Source: [Mycobacterium] fortunisiensis
Lineage (GTDB): Bacteria; Actinomycetota; Actinomycetes; Mycobacteriales; Mycobacteriaceae
DNA length: 64,000 nucleotides
NCBI RefSeq assembly: GCF_019050325.1
Contig: NZ_VOMB01000027.1
Coordinates: forward strand, 299,150 to 363,149
Direction: 5' to 3'
Shown here: in pieces, positions 47,381 to 55,445 of the stretch
Position numbering within the stretch: position 1 is the stretch's first letter
Layout of the letters: the number at the start of each line of letters is the position of its first letter
Program-made: the position numbers and the translations under genes
Notes under the pieces: generated by a model
What the model was told of the DNA's origin: nothing
Databases searched by the model: none
The model's input: the letters and a program-made list of their open reading frames with translations, nothing else

Positions 47381-47409
47381 TTGACTACACGCTGTAGTAG
47401 ACGTAGCGT
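47381..47409 (+). promoter_or_regulatory. Promoter and palindrome before the membrane protein gene
   Basis: -35 TTGACT (47381-47386), 17-base spacer, -10-like TAGCGT (47404-47409), then 7 bases to ATG 47417, suggesting a leaderless mRNA. An inverted repeat ACTACA-CGC-TGTAGT (47384-47398) overlaps the -35 and could be an operator. Confidence 0.5.
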
Positions 47410-47416
47410 TCGCCTC

Positions 47417-47854
47417 ATGCGGCGATGGAGCTTCGCACAATGGGGACTGCTGGTCATCTCGCTTTTCCACGTGGTGCAGGCAATCATCGGATTCATTGCC
47501 GAGCCGAGTTTCGCGATCGGCCCGGACGCCCCGACCACACCGATCCTCGGCATGGACTACAACGGCTGGCATGCGGTGGCCGGCCTGGCCCTGTTCGGCC
47601 CCGGCCTGATTTTGTGCCGGCGCAAATCCTGGGCCGTCCTCTATCTGCTGCTCGCCGCGGTCGCGGGCGCCCTGCCGGGAATCTGGGCGTTCTTCTCCAA
47701 TCAGGTGGCCTATGTATTCGCCTTCCCCAACAACCTGACCGACGCGGTCGTGCACCTGGCTACCGCTGCGGTGATGCTCGCCGTGGCCGGCGTGCAGATC
47801 TACCAGGATGGCGGGCTGCGCAACTCCCTGTCCGGGCTAACCCTCAAACGGTGA
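47417..47854 (+). CDS. Four-helix membrane protein, DUF4383-like
   Basis: A 145-residue integral membrane protein with about four hydrophobic segments; the first contains VISLFHVVQAIIGF. The mid-part (GMDYNGWHAVAGLALFGPGLIL) resembles the DUF4383 family of actinobacteria. Function unknown. ATG 47417 follows a -10-like sequence by 7 bases. Confidence 0.68.
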   Translation: MRRWSFAQWGLLVISLFHVVQAIIGFIAEPSFAIGPDAPTTPILGMDYNGWHAVAGLALFGPGLILCRRKSWAVLYLLLAAVAGALPGIWAFFSNQVAYVFAFPNNLTDAVVHLATAAVMLAVAGVQIYQDGGLRNSLSGLTLKR

Positions 47855-48146
47855 GCCACACAGTTAGCTGTGCGGTGCTGCAGATAACGATTTGGTCACC
47901 ACATTCTCGGCGCCACATCACGATCAATTAAGAACCGGCGCCGGCCTCTGAGACATTTCAAGATCATCATTCGCCGATTCCCGGTAATTGAGGCGCAATT
48001 CACCTCGGCAGGCGTAACACCACCACACCCGTCACAGCCGTTTCACTCCAGAAATGTTTTGCTCAACGGCATTACGGTTACTTTCGAACTCGGGCGGGGG
48101 CCTTCGCGATATTCCATCGCGACATCACATGCCGAAGGAAATGATC
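47855..48146. other. Gap before hemophore gene, hairpins only
   Basis: About 290 bases without a gene. A weak hairpin CACAG-TTAG-CTGTG (47859-47872) may terminate the membrane protein gene. The 5' leader of the next gene contains a perfect hairpin at 48104-48122 (TCGCGAT-ATTCC-ATCGCGA), 24 bases before the ATG. No iron box was recognised. Confidence 0.45.
48104..48122. promoter_or_regulatory. Leader hairpin before hemophore gene
   Basis: Perfect 7-bp arms TCGCGAT and ATCGCGA around ATTCC. It could be an operator or an mRNA stem that shields the SD GAAGGA at 48134-48139. Confidence 0.45.
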
Positions 48147-48545
48147 ATGAAATTCACTGGTATCACTGCGCGCCGCTCAATTGCCGGCACGTGTGCCGCG
48201 GGCCTGCTCGGCGGCGTTGCCGCGGCAATGATCGGCGCACCGACGGCGGCTGCGGCACCCGATTGCAGTGCCAGCGGCGTCGCCGGCACCGTCAGCACCA
48301 CCACCGGTGCCGCGCGCGCCTACCTGGACAGCCACCCCGGCGCGAACCAGGCCGTCAGTACCGCGTTCACGCAGCCGCGCCCGGAGGCAGCTGCCACGCT
48401 GCGCGGGTACTTCACCGCCAATCCGCAGGAGTACCACGACCTGCGCGGCATCCTGGCGCCCATCGGGGATACCCAACGGGCGTGCAACGTGACGGCGTTG
48501 TCGCCGGAACTGGCGTCGGCCTACAGCGAGTTCATGGCCGGCTGA
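48147..48545 (+). CDS. Hemophore-type secreted heme-binding protein, Rv0203-like
   Basis: A 132-residue exported protein. The signal peptide ends at GAPTAAAAPDC. The mature part has two cysteines (DCSAS, RACNV) and ARAYLDSHPGANQAVSTAF..., matching the mycobacterial heme-carrier family that delivers heme across the envelope. ATG 48147 is chosen over 48141 because GAAGGA is 7 bases upstream. No heme transporter is adjacent. Confidence 0.82.
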   Translation: MKFTGITARRSIAGTCAAGLLGGVAAAMIGAPTAAAAPDCSASGVAGTVSTTTGAARAYLDSHPGANQAVSTAFTQPRPEAAATLRGYFTANPQEYHDLRGILAPIGDTQRACNVTALSPELASAYSEFMAG

Positions 48546-48610
48546 ACACCCGCGGACCGCTGCGGTACCGCCGGTACCGTGGATTGAGCTCAACACGTCG
48601 AGGAGGACGG

Positions 48611-50569
48611 ATGGCGATCCGGTGGCAGCGGGCCCGAGACAACCGAAACCCGCAGGTGGCGGGGCAGAAAGCGGCACGCGTCCGCAAGCGCACCCCGTCA
48701 CCGCTGGAACCGGAGTGGACCGCGCCACCGGCCCGCTACGGCGTCGGGGTCCATCACAACGTCGCGGTCCGCGCCTCCGACGGCACCGTGTTGCGGGCTG
48801 ACATCCACTATCCGACCGTCCCCGAAACCGGGGCCCCGGCGCCCGGCCCGTTCCCGGTGCTGCTGTCCATCACGCCCTACGGAAAGAAGGCTCCGCCGCC
48901 GGCCGCCCAGATCGGCGGCGGGGCCACCCCGTATCTGATCCGCCGCGGCTACATCGAGGTGATGGCCGACGTGCGGGGCACCGGCGCCTCCGGCGGATCG
49001 TTCGAGATGCTGGGCTCCGTCCAGGTTCAGGACGGCGTTGATCTGGTGAATTGGGCTGCACGACTGCCGAATTCGAACGGCCGGGTCGGCATGTTCGGGA
49101 TCTCCTATCTGGCCATCAACCAGCTTCTCACCGCGGCCGCGGTGGGCCCCGATTCACCGTTGAAGGCGATCTTCCCGGTGATGGCCGCCAACGATTTCTA
49201 CCGTGACGTGGTCACCATGGGCGGGGTGCCCCACATGCGCACCGTGCGGGCCTACGGTGCGGTCTATTCGCTGCTCAATGTGGTCAACCCGGTGCTGGAA
49301 TTCGCCAAGCGCGGCGCGCACGAGCGTCCCCGGGTCGGCGGGCTGGCCGCGGTCCGCCAACGCGGACGGGACCAGCGCCAGTACTTCCGCACCATGATTG
49401 CCGACGCTGCCGCCGGCGGCGACGCCGCTTACGACGGGCCGTTCTGGGACACCATGCGAGCTTCCAGCGTGCTGCCCGAGATCGCGCGCAACAATGTCGC
49501 GGTCTTCCTCGTCGGTGGCTGGCACGACGCGTTCCAGCGCGGCGCCCCACTGAACTACGCCGCACTGCAGAACGCCTACGCGGGCCGGCCGCCGAACGCG
49601 CCGATGCAGCCGGGCCAGCCGCTCTCGGACCGGGTGCAGCTGATCATGGGTCCCTGGTACCACGTCTCGGACCTGGACGGTCTGCACCTACATGCGCTGC
49701 AGCTGCGCTGGTTTGACCGCTGGCTCAAGGACGACGCCGACGCCGAAGTGACCGGTGCACCCATCCGCTTCCAAGCCATCGGCAGCCGAACCTGGTACCA
49801 GGCACGGGATTACCCGTTCCCCGAAGCCACGCCGACCCGGCTGTACCTGTCCGAAGGCGGACATCTCACCGACGGGCCGGCGGACACGCAGACCGCGGCC
49901 ACGCTGCGCTACACGATGCGCGGTCCGATCTCGGGTCGCAGCCTGGAACAGTGGAGTCTGGGGATGGGCAGCTTCATGGCCGCCCAGCGCGGCCGGCAAA
50001 TCCGCTACGACCTGGACAACCGCCGGATCCAGCGAGAAGCCCTGACCTACACCACAGCGGAGTTCGACACCGCCCAACTCATCGCCGGCCCAATCACTTT
50101 GACGGTGTACGCGACCGCCGACACCACCGAGACCCTCTGGGTGGCCCACCTCGACGACGTGGCGCCCGATGGCGCCAGCCGACCGCTGAGCCAGGGTGCG
50201 CTGCTCGGATCGCATCGAGCGCTGGACCCCGAGACGACGTGGTATCTGCCCGACGGCATGCCACTGCGACCACAGCACCTGAGCACCCGCGCCGCGGCCG
50301 CGCCCGTCGTCCGCGGCGAACTCACCCGCTATGACGTCGAGATCTTTCCCACCGCCGCGCAGATCGAACCCGGCCATCGCCTGCGGCTGACCCTGACCAC
50401 CTTCGACTTCCCGCATCTGGTCCCCACGGCGCCGGCCCGTGAGGCACTGTTCGCCGGTACCTACCGGGTCCGCCAGGGCGGGGATACCCCGTCGAGCCTG
50501 CTCATCCCCCTGGCGGATCCGGCCGCATTCAACCCCTCCGCCTCCGGCATCGGAACCGAATCACCTTGA
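48611..50569 (+). CDS. CocE/NonD family hydrolase
   Basis: A 652-residue X-Pro dipeptidyl-peptidase (S15)/cocaine-esterase-like hydrolase. The nucleophile Ser is in MFGISYLA, where the usual GxSYxG has Ala instead of the last Gly. The catalytic Asp is in GGWHDAF and the His in GPWYHVSD. A C-terminal jelly-roll domain follows. AGGAGGA precedes the ATG. No signal peptide is clear at the basic N-terminus (RWQRARDNRNPQ). Substrate unknown. Confidence 0.87.
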   Translation: MAIRWQRARDNRNPQVAGQKAARVRKRTPSPLEPEWTAPPARYGVGVHHNVAVRASDGTVLRADIHYPTVPETGAPAPGPFPVLLSITPYGKKAPPPAAQIGGGATPYLIRRGYIEVMADVRGTGASGGSFEMLGSVQVQDGVDLVNWAARLPNSNGRVGMFGISYLAINQLLTAAAVGPDSPLKAIFPVMAANDFYRDVVTMGGVPHMRTVRAYGAVYSLLNVVNPVLEFAKRGAHERPRVGGLAAVRQRGRDQRQYFRTMIADAAAGGDAAYDGPFWDTMRASSVLPEIARNNVAVFLVGGWHDAFQRGAPLNYAALQNAYAGRPPNAPMQPGQPLSDRVQLIMGPWYHVSDLDGLHLHALQLRWFDRWLKDDADAEVTGAPIRFQAIGSRTWYQARDYPFPEATPTRLYLSEGGHLTDGPADTQTAATLRYTMRGPISGRSLEQWSLGMGSFMAAQRGRQIRYDLDNRRIQREALTYTTAEFDTAQLIAGPITLTVYATADTTETLWVAHLDDVAPDGASRPLSQGALLGSHRALDPETTWYLPDGMPLRPQHLSTRAAAAPVVRGELTRYDVEIFPTAAQIEPGHRLRLTLTTFDFPHLVPTAPAREALFAGTYRVRQGGDTPSSLLIPLADPAAFNPSASGIGTESP

Positions 50570-50634
50570 TAACGGAGGAGTTACGCCGGGCGCGGCCCTG
50601 ATCCTCACCGCTTCGCCGTTGTTAGCGTGCCGGT

Positions 50635-51894
50635 GTGAGACTGCGAGGATTCAGTCGGAAATCGCGTCGCCTGGTGGCTGCCGTGATGGCGGGGCTGGCG
50701 CTGCCTGCGATGGCGCTGACCGCCCCGCTGCCCACGGCGGCAGCTTATTCGCGCGACGGACTGCCGGTGGAGCGGCTGCAGGTGCCGTCGGCCGCGATGG
50801 GCCGCGACATCACCGTCGAGTTCCAGGGTGGCGGTCCGCATGCGTTGTACCTGCTCGACGGATTGCGCGCCCAGGACGACGACAACGGCTGGGACATCAA
50901 CACCGCTGCATTCGAATGGTATTACCAGTCCGGGATATCGGTGGTGATGCCGGTGGGTGGGCAGTCCAGCTTCTACAGCGACTGGTACCGCCCCGCGACC
51001 GGCAGCGCAGGCACCACCACCTACAAGTGGGAAACCTTTCTGACCCAGGAGCTGCCGGCGTATCTGGCGGCCAAACGGGATGTCGCGCCGACCGGCAATG
51101 CTGTGGTGGGACTGTCGATGTCGGGCGGGGCGGCGCTGACCCTGGCAATCTGGCATCCCACGCAGTTCATCTTCGCCGGTGCCCTGTCCGGATTCCTCAA
51201 CCCGTCACAAGGCTTGTGGCCCACCATGATCGGGTTCGCCATGAAGGACGCCGGCGGCTACAACGCCACCGACATGTGGGGCACCTCCAACGATCCCGCC
51301 TGGCGCCGTAACGACCCGATGGTCAACATCAACCGGCTGGTGGCCAACAACACCGCGGTGTGGGTGTACTGCGGCAATGGCGCCCCGTCCGACCTGGACG
51401 CTCCCGGCGGCAACTTCGGCACGATGTACAGCGCGCAGTTCCTGGAGAACATCACGATCGACACCAACAAGAAGTTCCAGCAGGCGTATGTCGCCGCGGG
51501 CGGACGCAACGCGGTGTTCAACTTCCCGCCCAACGGAACCCACAGTTGGGGCTACTGGGGATCGCAGTTGCAGCAGATGAAGCCGGACCTGTTGCGGGTG
51601 CTGAACGAGAATGCTGCCGCGGCGGCCGCGCCACCGCCGGCGCCGGGCCAGGTTCCTCCGGTGCCCGGCCAAGCTCCCGTTCCCGCCCAGATTCCCGGGG
51701 TCGGCCAGATTCCCGGAGTCGCAGCGGCGCCCGCAGTGCCCGCAGTGCCTGGGGTCGGCCAGGCTCCCGGCGTGGCCGGAGTACCTCGGGTAGCCGGAGT
51801 TCCCGGCGTGGCAGGTGTCCCCCGCGCGGCGACGCCGGTCGCTCCGGTGTCCCCAGGCCTGCAGACGGTGCCGGTAGCGCTTCCGCGTGCGTAG
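50635..51894 (+). CDS. Antigen 85-type mycolyltransferase with elastin-like tail
   Basis: A 419-residue secreted acyltransferase of the antigen 85 family, which moves mycolates between trehalose monomycolates and to arabinogalactan. Signal peptide ends near PTAAAYS. The triad is Ser161 (GLSMSGG), Glu271 (FLENI) and His303 (THSWGYWG). The usual Cys pair near residue 87 is absent and WEYWG reads WGYWG. Residues about 327-419 form an extra tail rich in Pro, Val and Gly with VPGVG and VAGVP repeats; normal members end near residue 340. GTG start. Confidence 0.9.
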   Translation: MRLRGFSRKSRRLVAAVMAGLALPAMALTAPLPTAAAYSRDGLPVERLQVPSAAMGRDITVEFQGGGPHALYLLDGLRAQDDDNGWDINTAAFEWYYQSGISVVMPVGGQSSFYSDWYRPATGSAGTTTYKWETFLTQELPAYLAAKRDVAPTGNAVVGLSMSGGAALTLAIWHPTQFIFAGALSGFLNPSQGLWPTMIGFAMKDAGGYNATDMWGTSNDPAWRRNDPMVNINRLVANNTAVWVYCGNGAPSDLDAPGGNFGTMYSAQFLENITIDTNKKFQQAYVAAGGRNAVFNFPPNGTHSWGYWGSQLQQMKPDLLRVLNENAAAAAAPPPAPGQVPPVPGQAPVPAQIPGVGQIPGVAAAPAVPAVPGVGQAPGVAGVPRVAGVPGVAGVPRAATPVAPVSPGLQTVPVALPRA

Positions 51895-51920
51895 CACGCG
51901 GGGGCATCATCGCTATTACA

Positions 51921-51943
51921 GATGACTTTGATCGATAGTCATC
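51921..51943. other. Hairpin downstream of the antigen 85 gene
   Basis: GATGACT and AGTCATC, 7-bp arms around a 9-base loop, 26 bases after the stop. May be a terminator of the antigen 85 gene or an operator of the cupin gene. Confidence 0.35.
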
Positions 51944-51981
51944 GTTGGACGTGATGGCATCTCAGGGGCTGTCATGGAGAC

Positions 51982-52398
51982 ATGACACGCGCACGCTTCG
52001 CCCTGGCCGCCCTCGCCTTGACCGCTGCTGCACTGACGAGCCCCGTCGCGCACGCCGACAACTCCGCTGACGATCCCACCGCGGGCGTCTCGCGCACCGA
52101 GCTGCAGCGTTCCGCCGCGCCCACCCCCGGATTCGAGATCATCCAGACCAGGTTCGAGATCCCGGTGGGCAAGGAATCCGGTCGTCACAGCCACCCGGGG
52201 CCGGAATTGGGCTACATCGTCCAGGGGGATGTGGACATGCTCTTCGACGACCGGCCCACCCAGCATCTGCATTCCGGCGATCCGTTCCTCATCCCGGCCA
52301 ACGTGGTTCACAACGCCCGGAACGTCGGCAGCGTGCGGACCTTGATGCTGTCCACCTACGTGGTGCCCGTCGATCAGCCCTTGGTGACGAGGCCCTGA
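51982..52398 (+). CDS. Secreted cupin-domain protein
   Basis: A 138-residue protein with a signal peptide (FALAALALTAAALTSPVAHA) and a cupin core: GRHSHPGPELGYIVQGDV with the metal-binding His and Glu, then HSGDPFLIPANVVHNA. Probably binds a metal outside the cell. A GGAG lies just before the ATG. It overlaps the flavoprotein gene on the other strand by 25 bases. Confidence 0.82.
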   Translation: MTRARFALAALALTAAALTSPVAHADNSADDPTAGVSRTELQRSAAPTPGFEIIQTRFEIPVGKESGRHSHPGPELGYIVQGDVDMLFDDRPTQHLHSGDPFLIPANVVHNARNVGSVRTLMLSTYVVPVDQPLVTRP

Positions 52399-53510
52399 TC
52401 CCGGGCCCGCACGCCCCGGTAGATGCCGCGGCGGACGATCCACGGTTGCAGGACCCGGTCGATCGACCAGGCCGGAAACCGAAACGACAACCCGTTGGGG
52501 GCGAACACTTCCAACCCGTCGGGCTGCACGCCGAGCACCGATCCCCACCGCCGGGCCGGAGGGCGGTAGCTGCGCATGCGCCGGCCGGTGAAGTGGGCGG
52601 CCACGTTGTGGGCGAGCAATCCATCGGCGCGGTTGCGGGCCGAGGATCGCAACGGGTCGGTCGCCGCGACATCGCCGACCGCGAACACGCCATCGACACC
52701 GGGCACTTCCAGTTCCGGCGTCACTCGCACGAACCCGGTGTCGTCAAGGATGTGCCGCGGCAGCCACCCGGTGTTGGGACGCACCGCGCCGATGGTCCAC
52801 AGCACTGCGTCGACGGTCAGCGGCGGCTGGCCGGTGCTCCAAGAGACCGGTTCCGATGTGATGACCGCGCAGTCAAATCCGTCGGGTATGACCGCTCGAT
52901 ACCCTGGGTGCAGCGCGACACCGGCAGCAGTGAGCCTGAGCTCGACACGGCGCCGCACCCGCCAATGATGCTGCTGCAGAACATGTTCCCCCGGGTAGTA
53001 CAGCGCGACCCGGGTCTGCGGCCACCGCACCGCGAGGTTGACCGCGCTGCTGACGGCGGCCGCGCCGCCGCCGATCACCGCCACCGACCGCGCAGCGCTC
53101 AACCGGTCGTGCGTGGACCGCAGCCCGGCAGCGACCTGCGGGGCCGACTGCAGAACACCCTGCCGCCAAAAGCCGTTGGTCACTCCGCTGGAGATGATCA
53201 GCGCGTCGTAGCCTTCCACCCGCGGGCTGCCATCGACGTCACGCAGGTTGACGGTCCCAGCCGACAGGTCGGCTCCGGTCAGCGTGCCGTGCACGGTCCG
53301 CACGCCGTCGAGCGCCCGGAACCTGTCGAAGGCGATCCAATAGTTGCGTGCCCAATCATCGGGGCGGGCCAGCCGGGTACCCAACTCCTGCCCGGAGACC
53401 AGACCGGGATTCAGCGAGATACCGACAACGTCGAAGCGGGGTGCCAGCCGGATCGCAGTGAGCACACCGGAGTCGCCGAGCCCGGCGATCACCACCCGCT
53501 TGCGATCCAC
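52374..53510 (-). CDS. FAD/NAD(P)-dependent oxidoreductase
   Basis: A 378-residue pyridine-nucleotide-disulfide type oxidoreductase. The FAD motif is VIAGLGDSGVLTAIR at the N-terminus, the NAD(P) motif is VAVIGGGAAAVSSAV near the middle, and GVFAVGDVAA is the second FAD-contact motif near the C-terminus. There is no CxxxxC redox pair visible, so it is more like NDH-2 or ferredoxin reductase types. GTG 53510 is preferred because the frame upstream lacks support. Divergent from the hydrolase gene by 80 bases. Confidence 0.82.
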   Translation of the reverse strand: MDRKRVVIAGLGDSGVLTAIRLAPRFDVVGISLNPGLVSGQELGTRLARPDDWARNYWIAFDRFRALDGVRTVHGTLTGADLSAGTVNLRDVDGSPRVEGYDALIISSGVTNGFWRQGVLQSAPQVAAGLRSTHDRLSAARSVAVIGGGAAAVSSAVNLAVRWPQTRVALYYPGEHVLQQHHWRVRRRVELRLTAAGVALHPGYRAVIPDGFDCAVITSEPVSWSTGQPPLTVDAVLWTIGAVRPNTGWLPRHILDDTGFVRVTPELEVPGVDGVFAVGDVAATDPLRSSARNRADGLLAHNVAAHFTGRRMRSYRPPARRWGSVLGVQPDGLEVFAPNGLSFRFPAWSIDRVLQPWIVRRGIYRGVRARDQGLVTKG

Positions 53511-53590
53511 GGTCGGTGACGCTACCTGCCGTCGCGCACTGATCGGTTGAAAGCACGCGGCCGGTGCGGGCCAACCGTAAAATTCCGCTG

Positions 53591-54439
53591 ATGGAAGGCA
53601 CCGTCGAACACCGCACGCTGGCTGTCGACGGCGTGCGGTCGCCAGTGCTCGTCGCCGGCCCGCCAGCGCGAGAAGGAGTGCGGGCAGACGAGGCTGTCGT
53701 GTTCGTACACGGCAACAACGCCGGGGCCCGGTGGGACCGATTGCTGACGCCGGTGGCCGGGTTTGCCCGGGTGATCGCCCCGGAGATGCCGGGTTTCGGC
53801 GCCGCCGACAAACCGGCCCAGTGGCCCTACACCGTGGCTGCCTACGCGGCGCACCTCGACGCGATCCTGCGCCAACTCGGTGTCGAACGTGCCCATCTGG
53901 TGGCCCACGACTTCGGCGGGCCCTGGGCACTGGCATGGGCCGTGGACCATCTCGATTCGGTCGCGAGCATCACCCTGATCAACACGCCCGTGACCATCAA
54001 CCACTTCGCCGCCAAGCTGTGGCGAACACCCGTGGTCGCCGAGACGTTGTCACGAATGGGCAATCCGGCCGTGGCCCGTTGGCTGCTCGCGAGGCGCGAC
54101 CCCGGGCTGCCCGCCGGAGCAGTGGACACGATCGCCGAGCACATGTTCGCCCGCGGCACGCCCCAGGCGGTGGCCAAGCTGTACCGGTCGACCGGACCGA
54201 ATGCCCTTGCGCCATATGTCGACAGGCTGGCCGATTACCGGGGTGACGTCTTGGTGGTGTGGGGTGCCGACGACCGCTACGTGCCCCTTGCACAGACCGA
54301 TGACTACCGCCGGATCTTCCGCAGCTGTGCGGTGCAGTCGGTACCGGGCGCGGGGCACTGGCCCTGGCTTGAGCAGCCCGAGCTGGTGGCCGGTCTTGTC
54401 ACGGCATTCCTGCGTCCCCGTCTCGGAGGTGTTCGATGA
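53591..54439 (+). CDS. Alpha/beta hydrolase, epoxide hydrolase/dehalogenase type
   Basis: A 282-residue alpha/beta hydrolase. The nucleophile is Asp107 in AHDFGG rather than Ser, as in epoxide hydrolases and haloalkane dehalogenases; HGNNAG provides the oxyanion region, GADDRYVP an acidic residue, and GAGHWPWLEQPE the His. ATG 53591 starts MEGTVEHR; an upstream in-frame start at 53564 is less likely. Coupled to the next gene by a 4-base overlap. Confidence 0.85.
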   Translation: MEGTVEHRTLAVDGVRSPVLVAGPPAREGVRADEAVVFVHGNNAGARWDRLLTPVAGFARVIAPEMPGFGAADKPAQWPYTVAAYAAHLDAILRQLGVERAHLVAHDFGGPWALAWAVDHLDSVASITLINTPVTINHFAAKLWRTPVVAETLSRMGNPAVARWLLARRDPGLPAGAVDTIAEHMFARGTPQAVAKLYRSTGPNALAPYVDRLADYRGDVLVVWGADDRYVPLAQTDDYRRIFRSCAVQSVPGAGHWPWLEQPELVAGLVTAFLRPRLGGVR

Positions 54440-55341
54440 AGCTGCGACGGGTCCGCACCGGCTCCGGTATCGGCGTGCAAACCCTTGATCCCGACGGTGA
54501 TTGGGTCGCGTACCCCGATGCCGCTGCGCTCGGCGGCCAGGTGTTCGACGATGCCTGGCTGGCCGCGGCAGCCGATCGTCAGCTCGAACGCAGTGCTCAT
54601 CTCCTTCCGGTGCAGCCGCTGTCCTTCCGTGACTTCATGCTCTACGAACAGCACAACATCGACGCGGCCCGCGGCTTGATCCGGCGTTTTCACCCCGGGC
54701 TGTACCGGGTGACCTCGCTCTACGAGCGCGTCACCGGCCGCCCGGTGCCGCAGTTCAAACCAAAGCCGCTGTTCTACCGGCAGCCGATCTACTACATGTC
54801 CAACGCCCAGTCCTTTGTACCCACCGGCACCCCGGTCGCGGTGCCGGACTATACGCAGGCGCTGGACTTCGAGCTGGAGATCGGATTCGTCCTGGCCGCA
54901 CCGTTGTTCAACGCGGCACCCGAGGAGGCGGCCCAGGCGATCGGGGCGTTCGTCGTGCTCAACGACTTCAGCGCCCGCGACGTGCAGCGCGCGGAAATGC
55001 TCAGCGGTTTCGGACCGCAGAAGTCCAAGCATTTCGCCAGCTCGATGTCGGACACGGCGGTGACGGCCGACGAGATCCTGCCCCGTATCGACAGCCTCAC
55101 CGGGTCGGTGGCGCTCAACGGAACCGTGGTCAGCACAGTCAGCAGCGCCGGGATGCAGTTCAGTCTGGGCGAAGTGCTGGCTCATGCCTCCCGCAGCGAA
55201 CCGCTATACCCCGGTGAGCTTTTCGGTACCGGAACGCTGCCCGGCGGCAGCGGCATGGAAACCGGGCACTGGCTGCGCCCCGGTGACACCCTCACCTTGA
55301 CGCTCGACGGGGTTGGCCGTCTCGAGCACGCCATCGGCTGA
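54436..55341 (+). CDS. Fumarylacetoacetate hydrolase family protein
   Basis: A 301-residue FAH-superfamily enzyme that probably cleaves a C-C bond of a beta-diketone acid or decarboxylates it. Metal ligands are carried by FELEIGFVL (Glu residues) and NDFSARDVQ (Asp); FGTGTLPGGSGMETG closes the active site. It is coupled to the hydrolase gene, so both may act on one degradation substrate. A long inverted repeat follows. Confidence 0.84.
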   Translation: MKLRRVRTGSGIGVQTLDPDGDWVAYPDAAALGGQVFDDAWLAAAADRQLERSAHLLPVQPLSFRDFMLYEQHNIDAARGLIRRFHPGLYRVTSLYERVTGRPVPQFKPKPLFYRQPIYYMSNAQSFVPTGTPVAVPDYTQALDFELEIGFVLAAPLFNAAPEEAAQAIGAFVVLNDFSARDVQRAEMLSGFGPQKSKHFASSMSDTAVTADEILPRIDSLTGSVALNGTVVSTVSSAGMQFSLGEVLAHASRSEPLYPGELFGTGTLPGGSGMETGHWLRPGDTLTLTLDGVGRLEHAIG

Positions 55342-55358
55342 GCTCCACCCCTGAACCT

Positions 55359-55425
55359 CCCGCCGAAACGGCATTCCAGCAGGAAAAGTACGAGAAGACC
55401 CCTGCTGGAATGCCGTTTCGGCGGG
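55359..55425. terminator. Perfect 25-bp inverted repeat between convergent genes
   Basis: Arms 55359-55383 and 55401-55425 are exact reverse complements (25 of 25), around a 17-base loop. The inner core is GCCGAAACGGCATTCCAGC. It starts 17 bases after the FAH-family stop and ends 20 bases before the hrpA stop. Too long for an ordinary operator; most likely a bidirectional terminator, perhaps a repeated chromosomal stem-loop. Confidence 0.8.
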
Positions 55426-55445
55426 TATTGGGAGGGCGACGGCCG

